Positions 9,043 to 17,767 of a stretch of 64,000 bases of DNA are shown here, in pieces. The notes below the pieces were generated by a model. That model worked only from the letters and a program-made list of their open reading frames with translations, did not search any database and was not told where the DNA came from. How positions within the stretch are numbered: position 1 is the first letter of the stretch; each line of letters opens with the position of its first letter. Source of the stretch: Mesorhizobium_K quangtriensis (GTDB taxonomy: Bacteria > Pseudomonadota > Alphaproteobacteria > Rhizobiales > Rhizobiaceae); contig NZ_JBEBMF010000002.1 of the NCBI RefSeq assembly GCF_040081925.1, forward strand, positions 496,001 through 560,000, read 5' to 3'. A program made the position numbers and the translations under genes.

Positions 9043-9966
9043 ATGTGCGAACTTTTCATCAAGGCCGACACGCGCCTGTGGGAATCCACCACGCGCTCGC
9101 TGCGAATCGACGGGATGGTGACGAGCGTCAGGCTGGAGAATTTCTTCTGGGCGAAACTGGAAGAGATAGCGCGTCGCGATTCCATGAACGTCGTGCAGCT
9201 CATTACGAAGCTGCACCATGAATCGATCGACGCCGGTCACGACCTCGGCAACTTCACCTCGTTCCTGCGCGTCTGCTGCGCCCGATATCTCGACCTGCAA
9301 CTGACGGGCGACGTACCGACAGACGTCTCAAGGCCGATCGCCGGGCTGAACGCCCGGGCGATCCTGGGACGGGAGCGCGAGAAGTACCACCAGCCGAGAC
9401 TATACCCAGTCGGCTTCGCGCAACCCCACCGCCCCGAACGGATCGACGGCCGTCCCGGCGACCATCGAGGCCAGGAACTGCGGCCCTGGCGGTATGCGGG
9501 CGGCGATGGCGATCAGTCGGTCGCGGAGGAACGGAAGCGTCGCCGAATCCGACTGGTAGAAGGGCGTGAACATCGACGACAGCGCCTGAAAAACCCGCAC
9601 ATGCCAACGGCGGGCGCGGGCATAGGCGTCGAGGGCGTCATCGATGTTCGAGGTCTGCGCAAGGACATGGGCCAGCGCCGCGGCGTCGAGCAGCGCCATG
9701 TTCGCCCCCTGCCCCAGTTGGGGACTGGTCGAATGGGCGGCGTCGCCGATAATGGCAAGGCGCGGACCAATCGGCAGCTTCAGCGTGTGATGGCCATAGC
9801 GCGCGAGCGTAAGTTGGTCGAAGCTGTCGATCTGATCGATATAGGCACGGCATTCGGGCCAGAGGCCGCAGACACGCGCCTTCCAGGCGTCGAGGCCCTC
9901 AGAGCTAACCCGGTCCGCCTCGTCCGGTTTCAGGCTCCAGAAAAACGCCGCCATCTTCTCCGCTGA
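9043..9966 (+). CDS. Ribbon-helix-helix domain protein with anomalous 3' extension
   Basis: A strong site (GGGAGGAG) precedes ATG 9043. The first ~114 residues form a recognisable RHH_4-type protein: MCELFIKADTRLWES, then TSVRLENFFWAKLEEIA and NVVQLITKLHHE, as in rhizobial RHH regulators that normally end at about 110-120 residues. Here the frame has no stop near 9390. It runs on to 9966, entirely antisense to the flavin monooxygenase, giving a 307-residue reading with an Arg/Gly-rich tail. The tail is probably not functional protein; a lost stop (for example TAC in place of TAA or TAG at about 9385) would explain it. The N-terminal part is well supported, the 3' boundary is not. Confidence 0.6.
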   Translation: MCELFIKADTRLWESTTRSLRIDGMVTSVRLENFFWAKLEEIARRDSMNVVQLITKLHHESIDAGHDLGNFTSFLRVCCARYLDLQLTGDVPTDVSRPIAGLNARAILGREREKYHQPRLYPVGFAQPHRPERIDGRPGDHRGQELRPWRYAGGDGDQSVAEERKRRRIRLVEGREHRRQRLKNPHMPTAGAGIGVEGVIDVRGLRKDMGQRRGVEQRHVRPLPQLGTGRMGGVADNGKARTNRQLQRVMAIARERKLVEAVDLIDIGTAFGPEAADTRLPGVEALRANPVRLVRFQAPEKRRHLLR

Positions 9967-10647
9967 TGCCTCCGGCCTGCCGATCGGCAGCACGCCAATC
10001 ATCACGCTGGCGCGCTGATAGCGCTGCACGAGCGCATTGTCTTCGAAACCTTCGCCGCGCCAATCGAGCGACGCCCAGAATGCGCCATAGGGCAGCGGCT
10101 TTGGCTCCTCGGGATGGAAGGCAAAGCGGCGCAATTTGGAGCGGGAGCCACTGGCGTCGACGACCAGATCAAACGTGCCGACTTTTCTTCCTCCGCCAGC
10201 AATAACGGCATTGCTGCCAACATCGACCCCATCCAGATCGATGCCGGTTTCGATCGCGATGTTTTCTCCGATAGCTGCGCGATGAAGCACACCGAAAAGT
10301 GCTGCCCTGTGTACCGCCACCCCGAACCGGCCGCCGCGCTGGGCATCATAACGGACATCAAGCACCGTCCGGCCGCTGCGCGCATCCGCGCCGTATAGGC
10401 GGTCGATCCGGCTGCCCAGCATCATGATCTCGTCGAGCAGGCCAAGGCCGCCAAGAACGGTCAGGCCGGTCGGCTGGAGAATGAGGCCCGACCCGACCGA
10501 AGCCGGCTTGTCGAAACGCTCGAAAATCGTAACGCGATGCCCTGCCCTGTGCAGGAACAGCGCCGCAGCGAGCCCGGCCGGCCCCGCGCCGGCGATGGCG
10601 ATATCCAGTTTCTTCAATGCGTCCCCGCCTCGACTCCGAACCGTCAT
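9400..10647 (-). CDS. FAD-dependent monooxygenase (group A, salicylate-hydroxylase-like)
   Basis: This 415-residue flavoprotein has an N-terminal GAGPAGLAAALFLHRAGH dinucleotide-binding fold, the DG-type motif VVDASGSRSKLR, and the GD motif LAIIGDAAHSTSPQLGQGANMALLDA, which together define group A flavoprotein monooxygenases. They hydroxylate aromatic or related substrates with NAD(P)H and O2. Start ATG 10647 is chosen; ATG 10692 adds 15 residues and a TTG close to the fold is also possible. The last 190 codons are overlapped on the other strand by the extension of the RHH frame. The substrate is unknown. Confidence 0.88.
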   Translation of the reverse strand: MTVRSRGGDALKKLDIAIAGAGPAGLAAALFLHRAGHRVTIFERFDKPASVGSGLILQPTGLTVLGGLGLLDEIMMLGSRIDRLYGADARSGRTVLDVRYDAQRGGRFGVAVHRAALFGVLHRAAIGENIAIETGIDLDGVDVGSNAVIAGGGRKVGTFDLVVDASGSRSKLRRFAFHPEEPKPLPYGAFWASLDWRGEGFEDNALVQRYQRASVMIGVLPIGRPEASAEKMAAFFWSLKPDEADRVSSEGLDAWKARVCGLWPECRAYIDQIDSFDQLTLARYGHHTLKLPIGPRLAIIGDAAHSTSPQLGQGANMALLDAAALAHVLAQTSNIDDALDAYARARRWHVRVFQALSSMFTPFYQSDSATLPFLRDRLIAIAARIPPGPQFLASMVAGTAVDPFGAVGLREADWV

Positions 10648-10736
10648 ATACCCCCGGGAGGACAGAAAGACCTGACGCTTAAATCCGATCAAGAGCAGTC
10701 ACAGAACTTGTTCAGCTCGCGCCATCGCCTGGAGCG

Positions 10737-12026
10737 TCAGCCTCCCGGCTCTTTCTCCAGCCCGAAAATCTCCATAGGCTCGCTCACGCCACGCAATGCG
10801 TACGAGCCCAGCGACTTGACGGCGCGATCCTGGTTCCGCGCAACGTCAGCGGTCATGAGGATCGAGTGGCCGAGTTGCTTGCTCATCGCCTCCACACGGC
10901 TCGCCGTGTTGACGGCCGCGCCGATGACGGTGAAATCGAGCCTTTCCGGCGCGCCGATATTGCCGAAGAAAACATCGCCGGCATGGAGAGCAACTCCGGA
11001 ACGAAGCGGTCGCCAGCCTTCGGTGTCGGCCAGATGTGCTGGCGGCTGCCGATTGAGTTCATTGAGCGCCGCTTCCGCGGCGATGGCAGCCGCAGTGGCA
11101 GCGGAGGCCGCATTTCGTTCGGCATACACGTCATCGAAGGGAAAGATCGCGAGCAGGCCGTCGCCGATATATTTCAGCACCTCTCCGCCGTTGGCGATGA
11201 CCGCGCCTGCGATCTCCTCGAAATAGGCGTTGAGCACGGACAGCATCTCGGCCGGCTTCAGGCGGTCGGACAGGTCGGTGAACCCACGCAGGTCCGATAC
11301 CCAGATAATCGCCTCGACGCGGCTGCCTGCACCGCGCTTGATCGATCCGGTGAGGACGCGCTGGCCGGCGAGTCTGCCCAGATACGTCTCCAGGACGTTT
11401 TCCGCGATCCGCATCGCGATATGCCGCTCGACGTGCAGAGCCAGAAGGCGCAGCAATCGCTCGAGCGTCACGCGTTGGGTGTCGGAAAAGCCGCTTGCCT
11501 GCCTGGTCGCGACCGTTGCCACATTGTGGTAGCCCGCGCCGCCGAGTGGAAGCGCCAGATAATGCGTAATCCCTATCGCCTTCAGGTCCGCCGTCAGCGA
11601 AAAACGCTCGTCAGCGGCCGGATCGTCCGTGAGAAGATCGACCACCTCACCCTTTTCCAGAACGATTGCCAGCGGACTGCGCAGGTAGGCTTCTGTCCCA
11701 AGCGACTGTTCCGCGACCTTGATTTCGTCGCAAAATCCATCCGCGATATTCCAGTTCCAGGCGAACCCCAGGAGTTGCGGGTGCAGCGTTCCGACATGCA
11801 GGCTGGCCCGGTCGAGCGGGAGTCCGGTCGCCACCAGCCTCCAGACGAACGCCTCGAACAGCACGATGAGATCGGAGTATCCGACCGCCTCGCCCAGCAG
11901 CCATTCTTCGACCTGATCGACGGTTAGCGCCGCCGGCGCGGACAAGCGCCCTCCGGAAAGCCGGCGCATCAACGTGACTGTTTCGGGATAACGTCTTGGT
12001 GCCGGATCGACGGGAACGTGGCGCAT
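10737..12026 (-). CDS. Class III adenylate cyclase with N-terminal sensor-like region
   Basis: The protein has 429 residues. The C-terminal half is a class III cyclase domain: VSDLRGFTDLSDRL (first metal Asp), VLKYIGDGLLAIF (purine-selecting Lys and second metal Asp) and NTASRVEAMSK (transition-state Asn and Arg). At the place where many bacterial enzymes have IGDxVN it reads IGAAVN. The N-terminal ~200 residues have no membrane helix and look like the cytosolic sensor part common in rhizobial cyclases. ATG 12026 begins MRHVPVDPAPRRYPET. It probably makes cAMP; its input signal is unknown. Confidence 0.88.
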   Translation of the reverse strand: MRHVPVDPAPRRYPETVTLMRRLSGGRLSAPAALTVDQVEEWLLGEAVGYSDLIVLFEAFVWRLVATGLPLDRASLHVGTLHPQLLGFAWNWNIADGFCDEIKVAEQSLGTEAYLRSPLAIVLEKGEVVDLLTDDPAADERFSLTADLKAIGITHYLALPLGGAGYHNVATVATRQASGFSDTQRVTLERLLRLLALHVERHIAMRIAENVLETYLGRLAGQRVLTGSIKRGAGSRVEAIIWVSDLRGFTDLSDRLKPAEMLSVLNAYFEEIAGAVIANGGEVLKYIGDGLLAIFPFDDVYAERNAASAATAAAIAAEAALNELNRQPPAHLADTEGWRPLRSGVALHAGDVFFGNIGAPERLDFTVIGAAVNTASRVEAMSKQLGHSILMTADVARNQDRAVKSLGSYALRGVSEPMEIFGLEKEPGG

Positions 12027-12091
12027 GGATAACTATTCGTCCGGGCGTGATGCCATTGCAAGCATAACGCTTCAGGGAGTGACGCCTATGG

Positions 12092-12496
12092 TCAGCCTGC
12101 GTCGAAACTTGCGCGCGCTTCGCGCACCCGACCATGATTGTTCTCGGCCCAATGCAGTACATGCTGAAGCGAGTCGTACATCTGGTGACCCATTTCGGTC
12201 AGGCTGTATTCAACGCTCGGCGGCTTCGTTGGGAAGACCTCGCGATTCACGTAGCCGTCGCGTTGCAGGTCGCGCAGCGTCTGCGTCAGCATACGTTGCG
12301 AAATGTCCGGCACGAGGCGACGCAATTCGCCGAATCGATACGGCTTTTCCGCCAGCGCCATCAGCAGAAGCGAACTCCACTTGTCAAAGATGTTCTGCAC
12401 CACGTTGCGGATCGGACAATTCGCCAGACCGCCCTGCGCGACATCGGCCCGGTAAATCTCGATTTTCTGGCGGGCGGATGAGATTCTTGCGTCCAT
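12092..12496 (-). CDS. HxlR family transcriptional regulator
   Basis: This 134-residue protein has an HxlR winged-helix domain: CPIRNVVQNIFDKWSSLLLM, YRFGELRRLVPDISQRMLTQTLRDL, and the wing and hydrophobic segment VEYSLTEMGHQM. A Cys near the start of the domain is the redox or aldehyde-sensing residue in several HxlR proteins (family knowledge). ATG 12496 is preferred over an upstream ATG at 12559. It is divergent from the NmrA-like oxidoreductase gene with a 129-base shared promoter region, the usual arrangement for an HxlR regulator and its quinone- or aldehyde-inducible target. Confidence 0.9.
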   Translation of the reverse strand: MDARISSARQKIEIYRADVAQGGLANCPIRNVVQNIFDKWSSLLLMALAEKPYRFGELRRLVPDISQRMLTQTLRDLQRDGYVNREVFPTKPPSVEYSLTEMGHQMYDSLQHVLHWAENNHGRVREARASFDAG

Positions 12497-12625
12497 GAAG
12501 GCGGTACCTTTTACGTAACTACCTGCCGGAAAACTGCCCTCTTTACGCCGGCTGGGCAATTACTAATCTAGAGATGGTCTCTTTTTGAGAGCTTATACCG
12601 ATCCGTAACCGACAGGACAACTGCT

Positions 12626-13513
12626 ATGACCGAAACCATTTTCGTCACCGGCGCCTCAGGCCATCTCGGCCGCGCCATCATCGACCATCTTTTGGCGGAT
12701 CAGGGCGTCGCTCCCTCGCGCATCATCGCCGGGTCGCGCAGCCCGGACAAATTGTCCGACCTCGCCGCCAAGGGTGTTACGGTGCGCAAGGCAGATTTCG
12801 ATGACGGTGCCGGCCTTGAAAAGGCGTTCTCGGGGGCCGGGACGGTCCTCATTGTCTCCACCGATGCCCTGGACGGAGCGGGAACACGCCTGCGCCAACA
12901 CAAGGCTGCCGTCGCGGCCGCTGCCAAGGCGGGCGTCAAGCGACTGGCCTACACGTCGCTGCCCAAGGCCGAATCCTCAAAGGTGAGCTTCGCGCCGGAC
13001 CACTTCGGTACCGAACAGGCCATAAAGGCGACCGGCCTGCCCCACCTGATCTTCCGCAACAGCTGGTACCAGGAGAATGCCTTCATGAGCCTGCCGTCGG
13101 CGCTGAAGAGCGGCCAGTGGTACACCTCGGCCGGCGACGGTCGCACGGCGTTCGTCGCGCGCGACGATATCGCGGCCGCGATCGCCGGCGCGCTTGCCAA
13201 CCCGCCCGCAGCCAGCACGACCTACACGCTGACTGGCACTGAGGCGTTCACGAACGATGAGATTGCCAAGCTGGCGAGCGAAATCCTCGGCAAGCCCATC
13301 CAGGTCGTCAACCTGACCGATGACCAACTCGCGGGCGGCATGAAGGCCGCGGGCGTACCGGAAGCCTATATTCCGACCTTCGTCTCCTTCGACACTGCCA
13401 CGCGCGCCGGCGACCTTTCCGAAGTAACCAAGGACGTCGAAACGCTTTCGGGCCGCAAGTCGCGCTCGCTCAAGGCGTTCTTCGAGGCCAGCAAGTCCGC
13501 GTTCCTCGGCTGA
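12626..13513 (+). CDS. NmrA-like SDR family NAD(P)-dependent oxidoreductase (QOR2-like)
   Basis: This 295-residue atypical short-chain dehydrogenase has the nucleotide-binding loop VTGASGHLGRAI at residues 7-18, an SRSPDKL segment suited to NADPH, and the FRNSWYQEN segment typical of NmrA/QOR2 quinone reductases. No Tyr-x-x-x-Lys catalytic pair is evident, as usual for this subfamily. ATG 12626 follows an ACAGGACAACTGCT leader. Its divergent HxlR neighbour suggests induction by quinones or other electrophiles, which is inference. Confidence 0.88.
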   Translation: MTETIFVTGASGHLGRAIIDHLLADQGVAPSRIIAGSRSPDKLSDLAAKGVTVRKADFDDGAGLEKAFSGAGTVLIVSTDALDGAGTRLRQHKAAVAAAAKAGVKRLAYTSLPKAESSKVSFAPDHFGTEQAIKATGLPHLIFRNSWYQENAFMSLPSALKSGQWYTSAGDGRTAFVARDDIAAAIAGALANPPAASTTYTLTGTEAFTNDEIAKLASEILGKPIQVVNLTDDQLAGGMKAAGVPEAYIPTFVSFDTATRAGDLSEVTKDVETLSGRKSRSLKAFFEASKSAFLG

Positions 13514-13522
13514 TCGGGAAAT

Positions 13523-13554
13523 GGATTGGCACGGACGAAGGTTCGCGCCAATCC
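13523..13554. terminator. Inverted repeat between convergent NmrA-like gene and kup
   Basis: GGATTGGC and GCCAATCC form a perfect 8-bp stem around a 16-base loop in the 50-base gap between two convergent genes. There is no T-run, so it is a candidate bidirectional terminator only. Confidence 0.4.
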
Positions 13555-13563
13555 GATCCGAAA

Positions 13564-15480
13564 TCAGATGGCGACCTGCGTGCCGATCTCGACCACACGG
13601 CCCGTCGGAATCTGGAAATATTCCGTGGCGTCAGCCGCCGAGCGCGCCAGACCGATATAAAGCTTGTCCTGCCATAAAGGCATGCCCGAATTTGCCGCGG
13701 GCTTCAGCGAGCGTCGCGACAGGAAGAAGGAAGTCGTCATGATGTCGAACTTCCAGCCCTGCTTCCTGCACAGCGCCATCGCCTTCGGAACATTCGGCTG
13801 TTCCATGTAGCCGAATTTCAGCGTCACCCGCATGAACAGGTCGTTGATTTGCTCCAGCGTTGCGCGCTCGCTTTCGGGAACGGTCGGCTGCTGCGCCGTA
13901 ATGACGGAAAGAATGACGTTCTGCTCATGGAGCACCTTGTAGTGCTTGAGGCTGTGCATCAGGGCAGTCGGAGCACTGAGCGGGTCGCTCGTGAGAAAGA
14001 CGGCGGTACCGGGCACCAGGCTCGGTGGCTTCTTGGCGAGGTTGCCGGCGAGAAAATCGATCGGGATCTCGTTCTTGCGCGTTTTGTCGAACAGGTGGCG
14101 AGTGCCCCGAATCCAGGTCCACATGACAAGGGACATGCCTACGGCAACCAAGATAGAGACCCAACCACCTTCTACGACCTTGACAATGTTGGCGGCAAAA
14201 AAGCCCGTATCGATCACCGCAAAGAGCGCTATCAGACTAACCGCCACTGGCAGTTTCCATTTCCACTGGTGGATCATCACCACGAAAAGGAGAATTGTAG
14301 TCACCAGCATCTCGCCTGTGACTGAGATGCCGTAAGCGGAAGCAAGGTTGCTGGAAGCTCCGAACCCAACGACGAGAAGCATCACTCCAATTGCCAACAT
14401 GAAATTTACCCGAGGCATGTAAATCTGCCCGGATTGCATCTCAGACGTATGCTGAACCACAAAGCGCGGCAGCAGGCCAAGTTGTACTGCCTGCCGTGTC
14501 AATGAAAACGCACCCGATATCACGGCTTGGCTGGCGATCACCGTTGCTGCTGTTGCAAGGCCGACCATGGGCAGCAGTCCCCATTCCGGCAGCATCTCGA
14601 AGAATGGATTCTCTGGTGTCCCGGCGTGCGCCAGGATGAAAGCGCCTTGGCCAAAATAGTTTAGCAACAGGCAGGGAAATACGATCCAGGCCCACGCGAG
14701 CACGATTGGGCGCCGGCCAAAATGACCGAGGTCCACGTAGAGCGCTTCAGCACCTGTGACCGCAAGAAAAACTGCACCTATGGTTACGAACGCGACTTCC
14801 GGCTGCCCAACGAGATACGCGATCGCGTAGTAAGGATTGATCGCAAGAAAGACGCTCAGATCATCCACTATGTGGGAGATCCCGGCCGCGCCGATAGAAA
14901 CAAACCATAAGAGCGTTATTGGACCGAACACACTCGCCACGCTTCCGGTGCCGAACCGCTGTACGCCGAAAAGCGCCGCGAGTATCAGCAATGTGATCGG
15001 GACCACATAGGGATCAAACGCTGGGGTTACGACCTTCAGGCCCTCCACCGCCGAGAGCACCGAAATGGCCGGCGTGATGATCGCATCGCCAAAAAATAGG
15101 GCTGCACCGCAGATGCCGGTGACGAGAATAGCCCCGCTTGCGCGGGGGTAGGCTCGTCTCGCAAGTGCCATAAGGGACAACGTTCCGCCCTCACCTCCGT
15201 TATCGGCACGCAGGACAAATATCACGTATTTAACGGTGACGATCAGCGTCAACGCCCAGACTATCAATGAAAGGACGCCCAACACCTCCGAACGATTGAC
15301 CGCTTCGCCGCTGGACGCGGCATGCAGCGCTTCGCGAAACGCATAGATCGGGCTCGTGCCAATATCACCGTAGACAACGCCAAGCGCACCGAGCATGAGC
15401 ACGCCGGTCCTGCCCGTCCCGCGGGGATGGTCGGCATGGCCTCCTGCATCGACCTCGCCGCCGGCTGGTTGCTGCGTCAT
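13564..15480 (-). CDS. kup: KUP/HAK/KT family potassium uptake permease
   Basis: The 638-residue protein matches Kup length. It starts with LGALGVVYGDIGTSPIYAFREAL, the family signature, then about 12 membrane helices with conserved stretches DNGGEGGTLSLMALARR and GDAIITPAISVLSAVEG, and a C-terminal cytosolic domain of about 170 residues. It is a K+/H+ symporter in the inner membrane for low-pressure or low-pH potassium uptake. ATG 15480 is the first start and precedes the GDIG signature by a normal distance. It is a single gene with no regulatory motif recognised upstream. Confidence 0.96.
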   Translation of the reverse strand: MTQQPAGGEVDAGGHADHPRGTGRTGVLMLGALGVVYGDIGTSPIYAFREALHAASSGEAVNRSEVLGVLSLIVWALTLIVTVKYVIFVLRADNGGEGGTLSLMALARRAYPRASGAILVTGICGAALFFGDAIITPAISVLSAVEGLKVVTPAFDPYVVPITLLILAALFGVQRFGTGSVASVFGPITLLWFVSIGAAGISHIVDDLSVFLAINPYYAIAYLVGQPEVAFVTIGAVFLAVTGAEALYVDLGHFGRRPIVLAWAWIVFPCLLLNYFGQGAFILAHAGTPENPFFEMLPEWGLLPMVGLATAATVIASQAVISGAFSLTRQAVQLGLLPRFVVQHTSEMQSGQIYMPRVNFMLAIGVMLLVVGFGASSNLASAYGISVTGEMLVTTILLFVVMIHQWKWKLPVAVSLIALFAVIDTGFFAANIVKVVEGGWVSILVAVGMSLVMWTWIRGTRHLFDKTRKNEIPIDFLAGNLAKKPPSLVPGTAVFLTSDPLSAPTALMHSLKHYKVLHEQNVILSVITAQQPTVPESERATLEQINDLFMRVTLKFGYMEQPNVPKAMALCRKQGWKFDIMTTSFFLSRRSLKPAANSGMPLWQDKLYIGLARSAADATEYFQIPTGRVVEIGTQVAI

Positions 15481-15654
15481 GAAACGCTACTCCGCAAAAC
15501 GGGCGCGGCTCTACACGAGCGGCCTGTCTTTGGCAATTGTTGCATTGCAATAGACGCGTTTCACGCTTAGCGCAATTCACGCAGCGGAAACCGTCTCGTG
15601 ACAAGGCTCGCCTAACTCGGATAAGCAGCTTTGCAGCACGGAGGAGCGGGCAAA

Positions 15655-16518
15655 GTGCTGGCGTTTTACATCAATCTCGACAGGAGAACCGACCGGCGCG
15701 CCTTCATGGAAGAGCAACTTGTCGCTCTCGGTCTCGATATACAGCGGCTGCCTGCGACAACCCCCGACACCCTCACCAGCAACGACATCGCGCCCCTGTC
15801 CCTTGCCGCAATCGGCGAAACGATGTCGCCTGTGGAAGTCGCCATATCGGTCAGCCACTTCCGGGCCTGGAAGCACATGTTTGACGAAGGTCGCGACCAT
15901 GTGCTGGTAATCGAGGACGATCACAAGCTCTCGTCACGCCTCGCCGCTTTCCTGACGGATTTCGACTGGAAGAAGCCGGATGTCGGGTTGCTGAGGCTTG
16001 AGGCACAACTCTGCAGTGTGAGGCTGCGCAGATGGGCCGAACCGGGACCACTCGGAACATCCCTGTACATGCCCGTCGGTTACCAGACCGGCGCCGGAGC
16101 CTACATCATCTCAGCGGATTATGCGCGCCGGATCCTCTCATCCCCGAAGCGCTTTGCGATGCCGGTCGACGACATCCTTTACTCCCCACGAAGCCCGTTT
16201 CGAGATGTAAAGCGCATACGCTGCACGGTTCCGGGCATGGCGATATTCCGGTGGGAGTCTTCGCCGGAATTCGACGTTCCCGAAAGTATACTCATAAGCG
16301 ACGCACAGCCGAGCCGTGGCAAGCGCCAGCAGGACGAAAAGAAACGAAGCAGGCCGCCCCTGCGCGAAAGGATCGGCCGCGAAATCCTCAGACTCCTGCG
16401 CCAGCTTGCGAATGGCCCCAAACCCGCATGGTACTGGCTATGGTCGAAGCGAATGGTCGTTCCCTTTGCCGACAGCGGGGTCAGCGCACAACAGTCAGCC
16501 GTTCGGCGGCCCGGGTAA
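15655..16518 (+). CDS. Glycosyltransferase family 25 (LPS biosynthesis type)
   Basis: This 287-residue protein begins LAFYINLDRRTDRRAFMEEQL, the GT25 opening, has the SHFRAWK segment and the acidic motif VIEDDH (EDD 87-89) expected for the sugar-nucleotide/metal site, and a DDILY motif further on. GT25 enzymes transfer hexoses to lipooligosaccharide or, in eukaryotes, to collagen. GTG 15655 is chosen because GGAGGAG sits about 8 bases before it; a TTG at 15631 is also in frame. The basic C-terminal 60 residues may be a membrane-surface tail. Its 3' end overlaps the convergent helicase gene by 38 bases. Confidence 0.88.
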   Translation: MLAFYINLDRRTDRRAFMEEQLVALGLDIQRLPATTPDTLTSNDIAPLSLAAIGETMSPVEVAISVSHFRAWKHMFDEGRDHVLVIEDDHKLSSRLAAFLTDFDWKKPDVGLLRLEAQLCSVRLRRWAEPGPLGTSLYMPVGYQTGAGAYIISADYARRILSSPKRFAMPVDDILYSPRSPFRDVKRIRCTVPGMAIFRWESSPEFDVPESILISDAQPSRGKRQQDEKKRSRPPLRERIGREILRLLRQLANGPKPAWYWLWSKRMVVPFADSGVSAQQSAVRRPG

Positions 16519-17608
16519 TCGCCGTGTAGAGCCAGCGCTGGCGTGTATCCTTGAAGGCAAAGCTTTCGTCGAAAAGCACAAGTTCGTTCCATTGCGAGCC
16601 CTGCGCCTTGTGGACTGTCAGCGCGTAGCCGTAGTCGAAATCGTCATATCGCTTCTTCTGCTGCCACGCGATTTCCCCGTCGGGGTCGTCAAACGCCGCC
16701 TTCAGCAACTTGATCTTGGCAACGCCGCGATCCGGATCGTCTTCCTCGGGCGACACCAGCAGGTTGATCCCCGGCTTCACAGTCTCCCGTGATGACGTCA
16801 TGACCTTCCACAGGGAGCCGTTGAGCAGGCCCTTGGCGGGGTCATTACGAAGGCAGACGAGCTTGTCGCCGGCCTGGGGATAAGACGCCGAAAACCCCTT
16901 CAACTCGCGCAGCCGTGAATTGTAGCGCCGGCGAGTCCGGTTGGTGCCGACCAGCACCTGATCGGCCTTGAGGACCAGATCCTGTGTGACATCCTCGCGT
17001 CCTATTACCTGCGCCGTACCGTAGTCGCCGCGCATGAACTCCCGCCCCTCGCGAACATCGAGCGCCAGCCGGATGATCGGATTGTCGCGCGCCTGACGAT
17101 GGATTTCGGTGAGCAGCACGTCGGGTTCATGCTCGGTAAAAAACCCGCCGCCCGATATCGGCGGTAGCTGCGCCGGATCTCCCAGGACGAGGATCGGCGT
17201 CCCGAACGACAGCAGATCGCGTCCAAGCTGTTCATCCACCATAGAGCATTCGTCGACGACGATGAGTTTCGCGCGCGCCACCGGGCTCTGCCGGTTGAGC
17301 GCAAAGGTCGGTGACATCGATGTCCTGCCTGTCGTCTCGTCCTCGACGGCCTCCTCTCCACGCGGCCGATAGATCAACGAGTGGATTGTGCGGGCGTTAG
17401 TGGCGCCCTTGGAACGCAGGACCTGTGCGGCCTTTCCTGTGAAGGCGGCGAACTGCACCTGACCATCGACATGCTCGGCAAAATAGCGGGCCAACGTGGT
17501 TTTGCCTGTCCCCGCATAGCCGAACAGCCGAAAAATCTGTGGCCGGCCTGCCTTCAGCCACCGCGCCACGGCCTTCAGGGCATCATCCTGCTGGGGAGAA
17601 AATTCCAT
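16481..17608 (-). CDS. RecD-like ATP-dependent helicase (SF1B), SOS-controlled
   Basis: This 375-residue helicase has Walker A GYAGTGKT (30-37), Walker B VVDECSMVD (DE 119-120), GDPAQLPPI (motif III, about 138-146) and the UvrD_C_2 motif ALTVHKAQGSQW near the C-terminus. This is the RecD/RecD2 helicase core without the long N-terminal extension of true RecD2, so it is a compact member. ATG 17608 (MEFSPQQDDALKAV) fits family starts; the frame upstream is unrelated sequence antisense to the ChaC gene. A perfect alphaproteobacterial SOS box lies 68 bases upstream, implying LexA repression and a DNA-repair role. Confidence 0.92.
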   Translation of the reverse strand: MEFSPQQDDALKAVARWLKAGRPQIFRLFGYAGTGKTTLARYFAEHVDGQVQFAAFTGKAAQVLRSKGATNARTIHSLIYRPRGEEAVEDETTGRTSMSPTFALNRQSPVARAKLIVVDECSMVDEQLGRDLLSFGTPILVLGDPAQLPPISGGGFFTEHEPDVLLTEIHRQARDNPIIRLALDVREGREFMRGDYGTAQVIGREDVTQDLVLKADQVLVGTNRTRRRYNSRLRELKGFSASYPQAGDKLVCLRNDPAKGLLNGSLWKVMTSSRETVKPGINLLVSPEEDDPDRGVAKIKLLKAAFDDPDGEIAWQQKKRYDDFDYGYALTVHKAQGSQWNELVLFDESFAFKDTRQRWLYTAITRAAERLTVVR

Positions 17609-17675
17609 GCGCCTGACTGGCAAGATTCGGGCCGACGGAGCAAGGACACAATCCTGCATGCATCGCTCATCGAAA

Positions 17676-17690
17676 GAACAAAAAGTGAAC
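17676..17690 (-). promoter_or_regulatory. LexA (SOS) box upstream of the RecD-like helicase
   Basis: On the helicase strand the site reads GTTCACTTTTTGTTC, an exact GTTC-N7-GTTC match to the alphaproteobacterial LexA consensus. It is 68-82 bases upstream of the helicase ATG. It also lies 78 bases ahead of the ChaC-like gene on the other strand, so it could affect both. Confidence 0.8.
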
Positions 17691-17767
17691 TTGTATTCAG
17701 GCCATGTCAAGCGCTTTACACCCCCGAAAGCCCGGATAGCATGCCCTGGACAGGCGGGAATCAGGTC

